A stretch of 64,000 nucleotides of DNA. It comes from CAWGYQ01 sp963817395 (lineage in GTDB: Bacteria; Acidobacteriota; Vicinamibacteria; Vicinamibacterales; CAVPJW01). Each line of letters starts with the position of its first letter. Within the stretch, counting starts at the first letter, position 1. The translations under genes were made by a program, and so were the position numbers. Under the pieces are notes generated by a model. The model saw nothing but the letters and a program-made list of their open reading frames with translations. It was not told where the DNA came from and ran no database searches. Shown in pieces: positions 43,633 through 52,838 of the stretch. The stretch lies in the NCBI GenBank assembly GCA_963817395.1, contig CAWFOC010000008.1, forward strand, positions 186,001 to 250,000. The letters run 5' to 3'.

Positions 43633-44324
43633 ATGCAGCGCCGACGTTTTCTTCTTTCACAGGCCGCCCTGGCCAGTTGGGCCATCGGGATTGGAGCGGC
43701 GGGCGGTTCCGAGCAGGCGACCGTTTCCGGCGCACGCTCCCGCCGCACGATTCCCAAGCCAGGGCCCATGGTGCCGCCCGTCCCCGCGATCATCACGAGC
43801 GTGCACGGAAAGCCAGGGGATCCCGACGAGTTGTCGGTGCTCTGGACCTTCGTCGTCAATGGCGACCCGCCACAGGTAGGAATTGCCCCCGGTGACGAGC
43901 ACATCGCGGGTGGCCTCATCGCGCTTCACCGCGAGTTCGTCCTGAATGTTCCGGTCGCATCGATGATTCATGGGTTTCGATCGGCTCGACTTCAGCTCGA
44001 GCCGTGTGGCTGACAAGTACGCGCTTTCCGGGTTTACGCGCGGGTGTCGCCACGTCCGTCAAGGCGCCCACGGTGAACGAGGCGCCGATTCACGTGGAGT
44101 GCCGCGTGTCGCACGTGCTCCGCGTCCCTCCGGTTCGAACCGTGTTCATCGCCGATGTGTTGGCCACGACCGTGCACGAGGGCATTTGCGACGACGACGG
44201 ACGGCTGAGGCCGGCATCGGCGGCGTTCTTCGGCATGATGGCCGGCTGCGGCGAGTTCTTCACGATGGATCGCAAGGTCGGACACATCGGGCAGAGCGTT
44301 GGCCGGACCGATGTGCGGTACTGA
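43633..44324 (+). CDS. Tat-exported flavin reductase-like (FMN split-barrel) protein, two frameshifts
   Basis: The N-terminus 'MQRRRFLLSQAALASWAIG' is a twin-arginine-like signal. The rest fits the flavin reductase-like FMN-binding family: 'VPAIITSVHGKPGDPDELSVLWTFVVNGDPPQVGIAP' and 'ALHREFVLNVPVASMIHGF'. Frame shifts near 43977 and 44040 must be joined to continue 'DRLDFSSSRVADKYALSGFT' and 'SVKAPTVNEAPIHVECRVSHVLRV..TVFIADVL' to the stop at 44322-44324. An exported split-barrel protein is unusual; the Tat signal fits a cofactor folded before export. Confidence 0.65.
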
Positions 44325-44354
44325 CACGCCGAATGCTCTCGAGAGGACGCGGCG

Positions 44355-44855
44355 ATGAAGCCGGCTAGCAAGCGCGCCTCCGGGTTTTTCGCGAGTGTGC
44401 TCCTGCTCGTTGCCGGTTGCGCCGGCCACTCTGCGCCTGCTGCACAGCCAGCGCCGGCGCAGGCTCCGCGGGCGGGTGTCCAACGTCCCAACCCGGCGTC
44501 ACAGCACTGCATCGAGCAAGGCGGCTCGCTCTTGATCGACCGCCATCCCGACGGCGGTCAGTACGGTGTCTGTGTGTTCGAGGACAACCGTCAGTGCGAG
44601 GTGTGGGCGCTTCTGCGCGGCCAGTGTCGGCCCGGTGGTGTCCGGGTTGCCGGATACCAAACGGCCGCGGGCCGCTACTGCGCGATCACGGGCGGCATGT
44701 ACGCGGTCGTCGCAAACAGCGGTGCGTCTGATGAGCAAGGCACCTGCACGTTGCCTGGCGGCAAGGTCTGCGACGCGGAGGCGTACCACCGCGGAACGTG
44801 CCGCGCGCAGTCGAGTGCCTCGCTCGGCGGAAATTCAACGCCTGCGGCTACTTGA
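44355..44855 (+). CDS. DUF333-containing lipoprotein with two repeats
   Basis: A 166-residue protein with signal peptide and lipobox (LLLVAGCAG). Two related Cys-rich repeats follow: 'NPASQHCIEQGGSLLIDR...YGVCVFEDNRQCEVWALLRGQC' and 'GRYCAITGGMYAVV...QGTCTLPGGKVCDAEAYHRGTC'. These match DUF333, the so-called putative hemolysin family. The spacing of six Cys per repeat suggests disulfides. Its function is unknown. Confidence 0.8.
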   Translation: MKPASKRASGFFASVLLLVAGCAGHSAPAAQPAPAQAPRAGVQRPNPASQHCIEQGGSLLIDRHPDGGQYGVCVFEDNRQCEVWALLRGQCRPGGVRVAGYQTAAGRYCAITGGMYAVVANSGASDEQGTCTLPGGKVCDAEAYHRGTCRAQSSASLGGNSTPAAT

Positions 44856-45099
44856 GCAGCATCACGCCGCCTGCCCACTTTGGCTCGACCCATTGACCGT
44901 TGATTCGGACGACGAGCCTCCCCGTTGGCGTTGCGTGACCAGGTTCCAGGCGGAAGCCGATGTCGCTGCCCGACACCACCATCGGGACGGGCGACGGCTG
45001 CTGGGCGGCCGTGCCTTGACTGTGCCCCAGCGCGAACGCCGCCGTCATGCCAGCCGTTAGCACGGCCACCGACACCATCCGCGAGATCGTGAGCTGCAT
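44848..45099 (-). CDS. Small exported hypothetical protein
   Basis: An 83-residue protein with an N-terminal signal segment (MVSVAVLTAGMTAAFALG) and a short mature part ('VVSGSDIGFRLEPGHATPTGRLVVRINGQWVEPKW'). A strong ribosome site GGGAGGA precedes the ATG at 45099. Sequence resembles small exported proteins common in Acidobacteriota, but I recognise no family. It converges with the DUF333 gene, overlapping 8 bases. Confidence 0.6.
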   Translation of the reverse strand: MQLTISRMVSVAVLTAGMTAAFALGHSQGTAAQQPSPVPMVVSGSDIGFRLEPGHATPTGRLVVRINGQWVEPKWAGGVMLLK

Positions 45100-45282
45100 C
45101 TGGGTTCCTCCCGGTCTATATGACGCGCCACGTCACGCCGCAGTCGGGCATCGGTCGGCAGGCGAGTCGATCCCCGAGGCAGGGGAGCCGCGAGAGTCGC
45201 TCCCGGTTCAATCTCAGCGGTGCCACGGCGAGGGCTCACTCGGCGCTCGCGTGTGTGCAGGAGGACGAACGTTCCGGTCACG

Positions 45283-45312
45283 TTGAAGTGCCGGGCTGTC
45301 GCCGTGTAGAAT
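45283..45312 (+). promoter_or_regulatory. Predicted tRNA-Lys promoter
   Basis: TTGAAG (45283-45288), an 18-base spacer and TAGAAT (45307-45312). Transcription would start near 45319, about 65 bases before the tRNA gene. The region 45100-45383 contains no credible gene; it holds only this promoter. Confidence 0.45.
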
Positions 45313-45383
45313 CGGATGTTGGTCGCCCTTCCACGGGCGATGCCCGCCGGCGCTCTGGCCGGCTGGTGCGCGCACGTTCACGT

Positions 45384-45459
45384 GGGCCGTTAGCTCAATT
45401 GGCAGAGCAGCAGACTCTTAATCTGCGGGTTGTAGGTTCGATTCCTACACGGCTCACCA
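45384..45459 (+). tRNA. tRNA-Lys (anticodon CTT)
   Basis: A full cloverleaf: acceptor stem GGGCCGT with ACGGCTC, D-arm GCTCAATTGGCAGAGC, anticodon loop CTCTTAA giving anticodon CTT, and T-arm GTAGGTTCGATTCCTAC. The CCA is encoded. An integrase remnant lies 100 bases downstream on the other strand, making this a likely insertion site. Confidence 0.95.
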
Positions 45460-45558
45460 CAAATCTTTAGCAAATCATGCCGTCTCGGCCGTCTCTGTGC
45501 TCGACGGGGCGGGCGTTGGACTCGTCGAGACGGTCCGCGCTCCCGACCGCCGGGAACA

Positions 45559-45720
45559 TCACGGTCGGTGCGGGTCGTCCGTCTTGAGCGCGAAGACCCG
45601 CTGCGCACGGCTAGAGACGCGCAACGCTCGTAGGAGGTCGGCGGAGACGTCCACCACGCGGCGCTGATGATTCTTCGGCGTCCCAAGACGGCCCCGTGAA
45701 GGCTCAGCGAAGATAACGCG
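45559..45720 (-). pseudogene. Remnant of a tyrosine recombinase (integrase) next to tRNA-Lys
   Basis: About 53 codons on the minus strand read 'GRLGTPKNHQRRVVDVSADL' flanked by 'VIFAEPSR' and 'LRALRVSSRAQRVF', and end at a stop. The 'G-x-T-P-K-..-R-R-V-V-D-[MV]-S' pattern is the loop preceding the catalytic Arg region of tyrosine integrases. The catalytic Arg, His and Tyr motifs are absent, so this is only a fragment. The stretch 45460-45816 holds no other gene. The assignment is by motif and could be wrong. Confidence 0.45.
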
Positions 45721-45816
45721 ACTTCGAGGTCGTACCCGCGCCCTTGTTCGTATAGCAGTTAAGAAACGTTGTCCCTATGAATGCGGGACGGGAAGCCATA
45801 GCTGGGGAACGTCATC

Positions 45817-48519
45817 ATGGCACCATTGCTGAGCTCTGAGCCCACTTCGTTCACCTTGGACAACATGGGGCGGTTTCTGTGCAACACTTTGCAGGAAGCC
45901 GTCGACAGCGCGGCGCAGACCGTTGCGGGACGGCGACGCGATTTCGACGTGATTGTGATCGGCGGAGGCACGTTCGGCTCCGTCGCCGCGGAACATCTTC
46001 TTGTCACCGACCGCACACGCAGCCGACGCGTCCTCGTGCTCGAGGCCGGCCCGTTCGTTCTGCCCGAACATGTGCAGAATATGTCGTTCATGGGCGGCGC
46101 ACCAGACCTGCGCGTACCGTGGGTGAATCACCCGGCCCTCAACTACAGTGGGCTGATTTTTGCGGTCGGAGGGCGCTCGCTCACGTGGGGCGGCTGGTCT
46201 CCTGAACTGCTCGACACCGAACTCGCCGATTGGCCGCCGAGGACGCGCAATGACTTGCGGACCAAGTTCTTCGCCGAGGCAAGCCGTCAGATTGGTGTGA
46301 AAGAGACCAACGACTTCATCTACGGTCCGCTCCACACCGCCCTCCGCCAACAGCTGCACGCGGGACTCAAGGATCCCGGCAACGCGACCGGGTTCACGTT
46401 TGCGGATCTCCTCGAACATCCGGCGGTCCGCTATCCGGATCCAAGCGAACCCCCGATTGATGCCGCCTTGCTTCGGGACTGGCTCGGTTTACCCGCCACT
46501 GATGCGACGCCCGAGCCCGAACTCCGCGAACTCTTCAAGCTGGAAGCGCCGCTCGCGGTGCAGTCCACGACGTTGCCAGGGTTTCTCCCGACCAACAAAT
46601 TCAGCGCAGTGCCTGGTCTCATCCGCTCAGCCCGGCTCGCGAGCACCGACGCGGATGGCATTGGATCGGTAGCAGATGCGCGCAAGCGGCTGATGATTGT
46701 CCCGAACTGCCACGTGCAGGAGCTCATCACGGAGACGCAGCCCGACAACTGGGTGCGCGTCACCGGCGTCCGCGTGTGGCAGAACGGCGCGTCGGTTGAA
46801 ATCCCCGTCGCGCCGCCCCGCGGCGACAGGCAAAGCGCGGTGGTGATCGCGCTCGGCACAGTTGAAACGACGCGCGTCGCACGCACCACGTTCGGCCAGT
46901 CGCTCGCCGGCCGCGCCGCGGATCGGATGGGTACGAACCTGATCGCGCATCTCCGGTCGAACCTCTTCATCCGCGTGCCCCGCGCTGCGATTGCGGCCAA
47001 TTTGCCCCCCATCGTGGTCAACAACCTGCAATGCTCTGCGCTACTCGTGAAGGGCAAGGCGCCAAGCGGCCGCACATTCCACTGTCAAATTACGGCCACT
47101 GGGTTGAGCAAGATAGGAACCGACTCCGAGGCCGAACCGTTCAAGAAGATCCCGACGCTGGAGCATTTGGAAGCCATGCTCCACGCCACCGACGACACCG
47201 TCGTGATCACCATCCGCGGGATCGGCGATATGACGCCTCGCAACCCCGACAGCTTCATCGAGCTCTCCACGACAGAAACCGACTTCGAGCGCCCCAAGGC
47301 CGTGGTACATCTCGGCAACTCCAAAGCGCGTCCGCAGGACTTTTCCGGCAGTGCTCAGACACAGAACGACCGCGCGACGTGGGACGCGATGGACGCGGTG
47401 TCTGACAAGATCGCGCTCATTTTTGCGGGTAACGAACCGTTCGAGATTCTCTCAAGCGCAGGCCCTGTGATCCCTGTGCCTGCCGGCACGAAGGCGCAGC
47501 GCCTCGCCGCGCTCGCTCGGTTCAAAGGTCGCCGCGACGACCTCGGCACGACCCACCATGACGCCGGCACCATGCGCATGGGAGACAATGTCGCCGACAG
47601 CGTCACCAATGATTTCGGCCGCATCCACGACACAACCAATTGTTATGTGGCAGGCCCTGCTTTATTCCCGACGGTCGGCTCGGCGAATCCGATGCTGACC
47701 AGCGTGGCCCTCGGGCGACGCACGGCATTCCTTCTGAATGAGAATGTGCTTCCCGGGCCGGACCCGATCGTCAGCCCGCAGCCGGAAGCTGGCTTCCGAC
47801 CGCTTTTCGATGGAACGGCGGCGACCTTCAAGAACTGGCGCCTAGCCGGCCCCGGCGGTGGCGGGATGGTACATCTTGACGGCGAGATGGTGAGCTACGG
47901 AGATGGCGGGCTCCGACTGTTCTTCTACGCGACGGAGCTCTTCGGCGACTACACACTACGCCTGCAATTCCGCATCTTCGACGTTGCTAACCACAATAGC
48001 GGTGTCTTCGTTCGTTTTCCGCGGCCGACGCTCGACCTTAGTGATGCGCTCACACCACGCACCGTGAACGAGCAATTTTTCGATCCGAAGAATCCAGCCT
48101 GGAAGCCGGTGATCTCCGGGTTTGAAATCCAGATAGACGATAACGCGCGTGGCGACTCGAGCAAGGATTTCTACGGCATCCGACCCGAGCCAGACGGCAA
48201 ATTCAAGAATCGCACTGGCGCGATCTACAAGATTCCGGCGGGAGACCGCGTCTGGCACCTAAACTTCAACGAGCCTTCGCTGCAGACGTACAAGCCTGGT
48301 CCTGCGCTGGTGCCTGGTGTCTGGTTCGAATATGAGATCGTGGTACAGGGCGACGACTACACGGTGTTCCTGACCAACCTGCAGAGCCGTCAGCGCACGC
48401 AAACGACCAGCTTTCACAACACCGACACCGACCGCGGCCGGACGCCCGGCTGCGTCGGCATCCAGGCTTATTCTGGCAGTACCGTCGCCTGGCGCCATAT
48501 TCGAATCAAGACCGCGTAG
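45817..48519 (+). CDS. GMC-type oxidoreductase fused to a DUF1080 (3-keto-disaccharide hydrolase-like) domain
   Basis: A 900-residue cytoplasmic protein without a signal peptide. Residues 40-640 are a GMC flavoprotein: FAD-binding 'DFDVIVIGGGTFGSVAAEHLL', 'IFAVGGRSLTWGGWSPEL', active-site region 'GTTHHDAGTMRMG' and 'NCYVAGPALFPTVGSANPMLTSVALG'. Residues 665-900 are a concanavalin-like DUF1080 domain ('FRPLFDGTAATFKNWRL...HNSGVFVRFPRP...IYKIPAGDRVWHLNF..'). DUF1080 proteins act on 3-keto-glycosides made by GMC-like glycoside-3-oxidases. Having both in one chain suggests oxidation and cleavage of the same glycoside. Frame is intact throughout. Confidence 0.85.
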   Translation: MAPLLSSEPTSFTLDNMGRFLCNTLQEAVDSAAQTVAGRRRDFDVIVIGGGTFGSVAAEHLLVTDRTRSRRVLVLEAGPFVLPEHVQNMSFMGGAPDLRVPWVNHPALNYSGLIFAVGGRSLTWGGWSPELLDTELADWPPRTRNDLRTKFFAEASRQIGVKETNDFIYGPLHTALRQQLHAGLKDPGNATGFTFADLLEHPAVRYPDPSEPPIDAALLRDWLGLPATDATPEPELRELFKLEAPLAVQSTTLPGFLPTNKFSAVPGLIRSARLASTDADGIGSVADARKRLMIVPNCHVQELITETQPDNWVRVTGVRVWQNGASVEIPVAPPRGDRQSAVVIALGTVETTRVARTTFGQSLAGRAADRMGTNLIAHLRSNLFIRVPRAAIAANLPPIVVNNLQCSALLVKGKAPSGRTFHCQITATGLSKIGTDSEAEPFKKIPTLEHLEAMLHATDDTVVITIRGIGDMTPRNPDSFIELSTTETDFERPKAVVHLGNSKARPQDFSGSAQTQNDRATWDAMDAVSDKIALIFAGNEPFEILSSAGPVIPVPAGTKAQRLAALARFKGRRDDLGTTHHDAGTMRMGDNVADSVTNDFGRIHDTTNCYVAGPALFPTVGSANPMLTSVALGRRTAFLLNENVLPGPDPIVSPQPEAGFRPLFDGTAATFKNWRLAGPGGGGMVHLDGEMVSYGDGGLRLFFYATELFGDYTLRLQFRIFDVANHNSGVFVRFPRPTLDLSDALTPRTVNEQFFDPKNPAWKPVISGFEIQIDDNARGDSSKDFYGIRPEPDGKFKNRTGAIYKIPAGDRVWHLNFNEPSLQTYKPGPALVPGVWFEYEIVVQGDDYTVFLTNLQSRQRTQTTSFHNTDTDRGRTPGCVGIQAYSGSTVAWRHIRIKTA

Positions 48520-48815
48520 CCTCACCTGCGGCATGTAGATGGAAGTCCTGCTTCGTTCGCGAAACGGCGAGCCATGGCGAGTGGGCTGTGGCTCGCAGAC
48601 ACTCAAGCCCTCTTGCCCACGCTCGATCTACGTGATGATGATCCGGTCGCCCAGCACGCTCCGCTGGGACGACGTGGGCTAGGACCAACGTGTCGGATGC
48701 TCGTGACGTGGCTGGAGCGGCCTCTCCCGCACTCCGTCAGTGGCGATGAGCCTGGGCAGTGCTGCTGCGGACTCGCCCAGCTCCTCGAGTACCGCTTCTT
48801 CTTTGGAACACCGGC
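48520..48815. other. Intergenic stretch without a recognised gene
   Basis: I see no supported gene here. Several short open frames exist on both strands, but none has a conserved motif. The region follows the GMC fusion and could be decayed island DNA. No repeat or terminator was noted. Confidence 0.4.
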
Positions 48816-49136
48816 GTGAACGTCACGCTGACGATCGGTTCGGAGTCACTTACCGTCATTCGAGGCGCCAATGACGTGAGCATCATTCCGTTCTCAGCGA
48901 TCACAGGGACCACCTACGATCGTAGGGCTCGTCAACGAAAGATCATGGGACTGCCCATGACCGGACAGGCCATGTCCGGCGCTGCCCAAAAGCTGCAGCA
49001 TTTTCTGACGGTGAAATTCAAGACTGACACCTCGGGCGATTTCGTCGAACTCGAACTCGGGAAAGATATTGCCAATCGAGTGGTCGCCACTCTGGAAGCG
49101 AAAAGCGGAAAGGTGGTCGACAAGGTTGGTGGATAA
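48816..49136 (+). CDS. Small hypothetical protein
   Basis: From GTG 48816, 106 residues: 'VNVTLTIGSESLTVIRGANDVSIIPFSAITGTTYDRRARQRKIMGLPMTG', then 'LTVKFKTDTSGDFVELELGKDIANRVVATLEAKSG'. Alternating strands and a C-terminal helix resemble a small PH-like or bacterial PH-domain fold, but I cannot identify a family. Upstream in-frame codons exist and the start is uncertain. It lies in the low-density region between the GMC fusion and the sulfatase. Confidence 0.45.
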   Translation: MNVTLTIGSESLTVIRGANDVSIIPFSAITGTTYDRRARQRKIMGLPMTGQAMSGAAQKLQHFLTVKFKTDTSGDFVELELGKDIANRVVATLEAKSGKVVDKVGG

Positions 49137-49139
49137 CCG

Positions 49140-49735
49140 AAGATGATAGCCAGCCGCTGCTTCTTGGCTCGCGTGTTTGGTGATGCCGTGTATGAATACG
49201 TCAAGCTCGCGAGCCGGGAATCCTGCGGCCGCCGCGGCCGCATTTCGCAGACGATGTCCCGAGAAGAAAGTGGTCTACACGAATCCGCAGCTCTCCCCAC
49301 GGCGTGCGCGTCGGCGTTCCTGTTAGGCTGACCGCTGGCGTCGAGGCTTCACGACCTTGGCCGCCTTCATCCTCGCCGTTGGCGCGCGGTCCAGTGTTGA
49401 ACGGAACCATAAGGGGCCATCGACGACGATGGTCGATCTGGCGGGCAAGACGTTGCTCTCCAGCTTCATTGACGCGCATGGGCACGATCGAACCGCAACC
49501 ATGGCCCGGCCGGTGGCACGAACTCCCCGAGCTCGGTCCGTTCTCGCGTTGATCTTGCGCAGGATTTTCATGCGATTCTCTGATACAAAGGCTACGAGCA
49601 TACTGGAAACAACGCCTGACGAGGATTAGATCGGCGAGACGAGAGCAGGGCCACGTGCGTGGGCGCCACCGCTGGACGAAATCTTTCGGTTCAACTTTCA
49701 TTCACTAGACTGCCAGGCACACCGGAGACCCATCC
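49140..49735 (+). pseudogene. Non-coding stretch containing an amidohydrolase N-terminal remnant
   Basis: Between 49357 and about 49495 the plus strand reads 'FILAVGARSSVERNHKGPSTTMVDLAGKTLLSSFIDAHGHD', the N-terminal beta-sandwich and metal-binding H-x-H region of YtcJ-like amidohydrolases. The frame then degenerates and no barrel follows, so this is a relic. The rest of 49140-49735 shows nothing recognisable. Confidence 0.4.
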
Positions 49736-52075
49736 ATGAGTGATACGCGCGACAAAGCCTCGGACCGCTCGGTTTTGCCGCTTCCCGAGCCACAGTATCC
49801 GGGGATCACTGAAGTCGATGCACGCAAGGCCACGCCGCCGCCTCGCTTCGAGTTGAAACCACCAAAAGGAGCGGGTGCACCCAACGTCGTCTTCATCTTG
49901 ATGGACAATTTCGGGTTCGGCGACCCGGGGTGCTTCGGCGGGCCGGTCAACATGCCGGCCTTCGAACGCCTCGCCAATGGTGGTTTGCGCTACACCAACA
50001 TGCACACCGCGCCGGTCTGCTCGCCGACGCGTGTGGCGGTGCTCACCGGCCGCAACTCGCACAGCGCGAACATGGGTGGCGTGGCCGAGATGGGCACCGC
50101 GTTTCCCGGCATGAACTGTGTGCGTCCCCAGTCCATCGCGCCTCTGGCCGAGATTCTGCGGCTCAACGGCTACGGCACCGCCATGTTCGGTAAGTCCCAC
50201 GAGCTGCCGCCATGGGAATTGAGCGTCTCCGGGCCGATGGACCGTTGGCCGGCACACTCTGGTTTCGACAAGTTCTACGGGTTTCTTCAAGGCGAGTCCG
50301 ACCTCTACTCCCCGGCCCTGTACGATGGCGTGACCCGCATTCCGACTCCCCGCGATCCGGGTTATCACGTCAGCACCGACATCACCGACAAGGCGATTGT
50401 CTGGGTCCGCACCCAGCAGTCGCTCACGCCGGACAAACCATTCTTCATCTACTACGCGGCGGCGGGCACGCACGATCCGCATCATGTGCCCAAGGAATGG
50501 ATGGACAAATACAAGCGTCAGTTCGACCAGGGCTGGGACACGCTCCGCGAGGAAACGCTGGCCCGGCAGATCAAGCTGGGCACGGTCCCGCCCAACACGA
50601 AGCTCGCGCCGATGCCAGAGATGGCGAGACCGTGGAGCTCATTCACGCCGGAGGAACATCGGGTCCTGGCCCGGGAGATGGAAGTCTACGCCGCCATGGC
50701 CGAGCACACCGACTACGAGATCGGTCGATTGATTCAAGCCATCGAGGACCTCGGCGAACTGGACAACACGCTGGTCGTCTGGGTCGCCGGTGACAACGGC
50801 GGCTCGCCCTTCGGTGGTCCTATCGGGTCGTTCAACCAGCTGGCGTTGTTCAACGGCGTGCCCGAAACGATGGAGAACCTGCTGCAGCACATCGACGATC
50901 TGGGTGGGCCGAAAGCCAGCGGCCATTACGCCATGCCCTGGGGCCAGGCGAGCTGCACGCCGATGGTGGGCGGGCAGGGGCACGCGACCTTTTCCTCGAC
51001 GCGCAACGCCACGGTGATCCACTGGCCCAAAGGGATCAAGACCAAGGGTGAGATTCGCACTCAATTTCAGCACGTCATCGACCTGGCCCCGACGGTGCTG
51101 GAGGCCGCCGGTTTGCCGCAACCAACGGTCGTGAACGGCATGACGCAGAAGCCGATGGAGGGCAGCAGCCTGCTTCATACGTTCAACGATGCCAAGGCGA
51201 AATCCCGCCACACCACGCAGTATTTCGAATACGGCGGCAACCGCGCCATCTACCACGACGGATGGTATGCGACCACCCTGCACAAGGCCTTCTGGGAAGC
51301 GGCCCCGCGGGCCACCTTCGAGAACGACACCTGGGAGCTGTACAACGCCGAAAAAGACTTCAGTTTGGTGAACGACCTTGCTGCGAAGTATCCCGAGAAG
51401 GTCGAGACCCTCAAGGCGCTCTTCCTGACAGAAGCGGTGAAGTACAACGTCCTGCCGCTCGACGATCGTGTTCTCGAACGCTTCAATGCGTCGATTGCTG
51501 GGCGCCCGGACCTCATGGGCGCGCGCACGTCGTTGACCCTTTACGAAGGCATGATCGGGCTGTCGGAAAACGCGTTCATCAACATGAAGAACCGCTCCTA
51601 CACCATCACGGCCGAACTGGAGATTCCCGAGAGTGGGGCCGACGGCGTGATTATCGCGCACGGCGGACACACCGGCGGATGGAGCCTCTACGTGAAGAAC
51701 GGCCAACCGACATTCGCCTACAACTGGTTCGGTCGTGAGCTCTATGAAGTGAGCGCGCCCAAGGCGCTCCCGCCCGGCACGGTCACGCTACGGTGGGAGT
51801 TCATCTACGACGGCGGCAAGACGCCCGGCGCGGGCGGGAGAGGCGACATGTTCATCAACGGCGAGCAGGTGGCGTCAGGCCGTATCGATCGCACCATCCC
51901 CTTCTTCACCGGTACCGAGACAGCGGACGTGGGCATGGACGACCTGACGCCCGTGACGCACGACTACAAGGCGTACGACAACACGTTCACCGGCAATATC
52001 CGCAAGATCGTGATCGGCGTGGGACCGGTAGGCGAAGCCTTCGATCCGCCCGTCGAATGGAATGGTGTCGGCTAG
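49736..52075 (+). CDS. Formylglycine-dependent sulfatase (arylsulfatase family)
   Basis: A 779-residue enzyme. The sulfatase signature C-S-P-T-R-V-A-V-L-T-G-R-N contains Cys95, which must be converted to formylglycine. Metal residues are in 'NVVFILMDNFGFGDPGC' and 'VWVAGDNGGSP'. The final 200 residues form a beta-rich region like those of large arylsulfatases. No signal peptide is evident, so a cytoplasmic location is likely. The substrate is unknown; sulfate released could feed cell sulfur metabolism. No sulfatase-modifying enzyme gene lies nearby. Confidence 0.92.
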   Translation: MSDTRDKASDRSVLPLPEPQYPGITEVDARKATPPPRFELKPPKGAGAPNVVFILMDNFGFGDPGCFGGPVNMPAFERLANGGLRYTNMHTAPVCSPTRVAVLTGRNSHSANMGGVAEMGTAFPGMNCVRPQSIAPLAEILRLNGYGTAMFGKSHELPPWELSVSGPMDRWPAHSGFDKFYGFLQGESDLYSPALYDGVTRIPTPRDPGYHVSTDITDKAIVWVRTQQSLTPDKPFFIYYAAAGTHDPHHVPKEWMDKYKRQFDQGWDTLREETLARQIKLGTVPPNTKLAPMPEMARPWSSFTPEEHRVLAREMEVYAAMAEHTDYEIGRLIQAIEDLGELDNTLVVWVAGDNGGSPFGGPIGSFNQLALFNGVPETMENLLQHIDDLGGPKASGHYAMPWGQASCTPMVGGQGHATFSSTRNATVIHWPKGIKTKGEIRTQFQHVIDLAPTVLEAAGLPQPTVVNGMTQKPMEGSSLLHTFNDAKAKSRHTTQYFEYGGNRAIYHDGWYATTLHKAFWEAAPRATFENDTWELYNAEKDFSLVNDLAAKYPEKVETLKALFLTEAVKYNVLPLDDRVLERFNASIAGRPDLMGARTSLTLYEGMIGLSENAFINMKNRSYTITAELEIPESGADGVIIAHGGHTGGWSLYVKNGQPTFAYNWFGRELYEVSAPKALPPGTVTLRWEFIYDGGKTPGAGGRGDMFINGEQVASGRIDRTIPFFTGTETADVGMDDLTPVTHDYKAYDNTFTGNIRKIVIGVGPVGEAFDPPVEWNGVG

Positions 52076-52233
52076 TCCCGTACCCTGATGGCGCCGGTTG
52101 CCGTGCAAAACGAGCAAAGACCGCCACCGCACGCGACAGTGCGCGTGAGCGTGTTGCGCACCAACCTTCGCTCACGCTTGTCATAGTCGGGCGTGAGCTA
52201 CGGTTGGCAAGCCAGACGAAGGGCGGAGGGGAC

Positions 52234-52632
52234 CTAGGGGACTTCCGTAGAGATGGTCAGCAGGAAACCGCTCGGATCCGTGAGCTCGAATGCCCGGGAC
52301 TTCCATTCGGTATCGTGCGGCTCAGAAGTGAGCTGGATGCCAGCGGCCCGGGCGCGCGCCGCAATCTCGTCGACGTTCTGCGTCGTCGACAGGAACAACC
52401 GCATGCCGATGCCCTTCTTCCGTTCGCGTCCCTTCTTCCAATCGTCCTGGCTCAAGCCGATCTGGCTCTTGCCGGCGCGCAGCATCACGCCGAGCAGATT
52501 CCCGTTGTCTTCCCACCGCTCGTCGACAGCGAAGCCGAGCCCTTCGTAAAAGACGATGCTCTTCTGCAAATCATCCACCGTCAAGGTCGGCACGATCGCG
52601 CCGAGCTGCAGAGCTTCTGTTGTTGTCGCCAT
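52234..52632 (-). CDS. VOC (glyoxalase/bleomycin-resistance) family protein
   Basis: A 132-residue protein with the paired beta-alpha-beta3 layout of VOC proteins: 'IVPTLTVDDLQKSIVFYEGLGFAVDERW' and 'MRLFLSTTQNVDEIAARARAAGIQLTSEPHDTEWKSRAFELTDPSGFLLTIS'. Only some of the usual metal ligands (Glu near the end of each half) are visible. The reaction is unknown. It stands alone between the convergent sulfatase and the next gene. Confidence 0.85.
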   Translation of the reverse strand: MATTTEALQLGAIVPTLTVDDLQKSIVFYEGLGFAVDERWEDNGNLLGVMLRAGKSQIGLSQDDWKKGRERKKGIGMRLFLSTTQNVDEIAARARAAGIQLTSEPHDTEWKSRAFELTDPSGFLLTISTEVP

Positions 52633-52838
52633 GATGACGTCCTCCTGTTGTGCCTCATTCGCATGCTAGCGGGCCGCGTCAGGTATCTGCAAGCGCGGCC
52701 TTGGTCGAGTGTCATACGGCGCGTGCCGATGATCTCGATGTGGTTACTTGTGCCCGCGATGAGCGGCCGCCCCGAAGGATTGCACTCGTGTCGCGACCGG
52801 AGGGCGTCGTGGGCGCCCTCCCTGCACAGGAGGAGTCG

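Noticed and set aside
45120..45470. Small plus-strand open frame covering tRNA-Lys
   Set aside because: Its end (LAQLAEQQTLNLRVVGSIPT) is the well-known translation of a tRNA gene, not a protein.
48520..48815. Short open frames with a Cys triplet (CCC) near 48760-48775
   Set aside because: No promoter-leader-terminator layout follows it and no matching operon is downstream, so it was not counted as another Cys leader.
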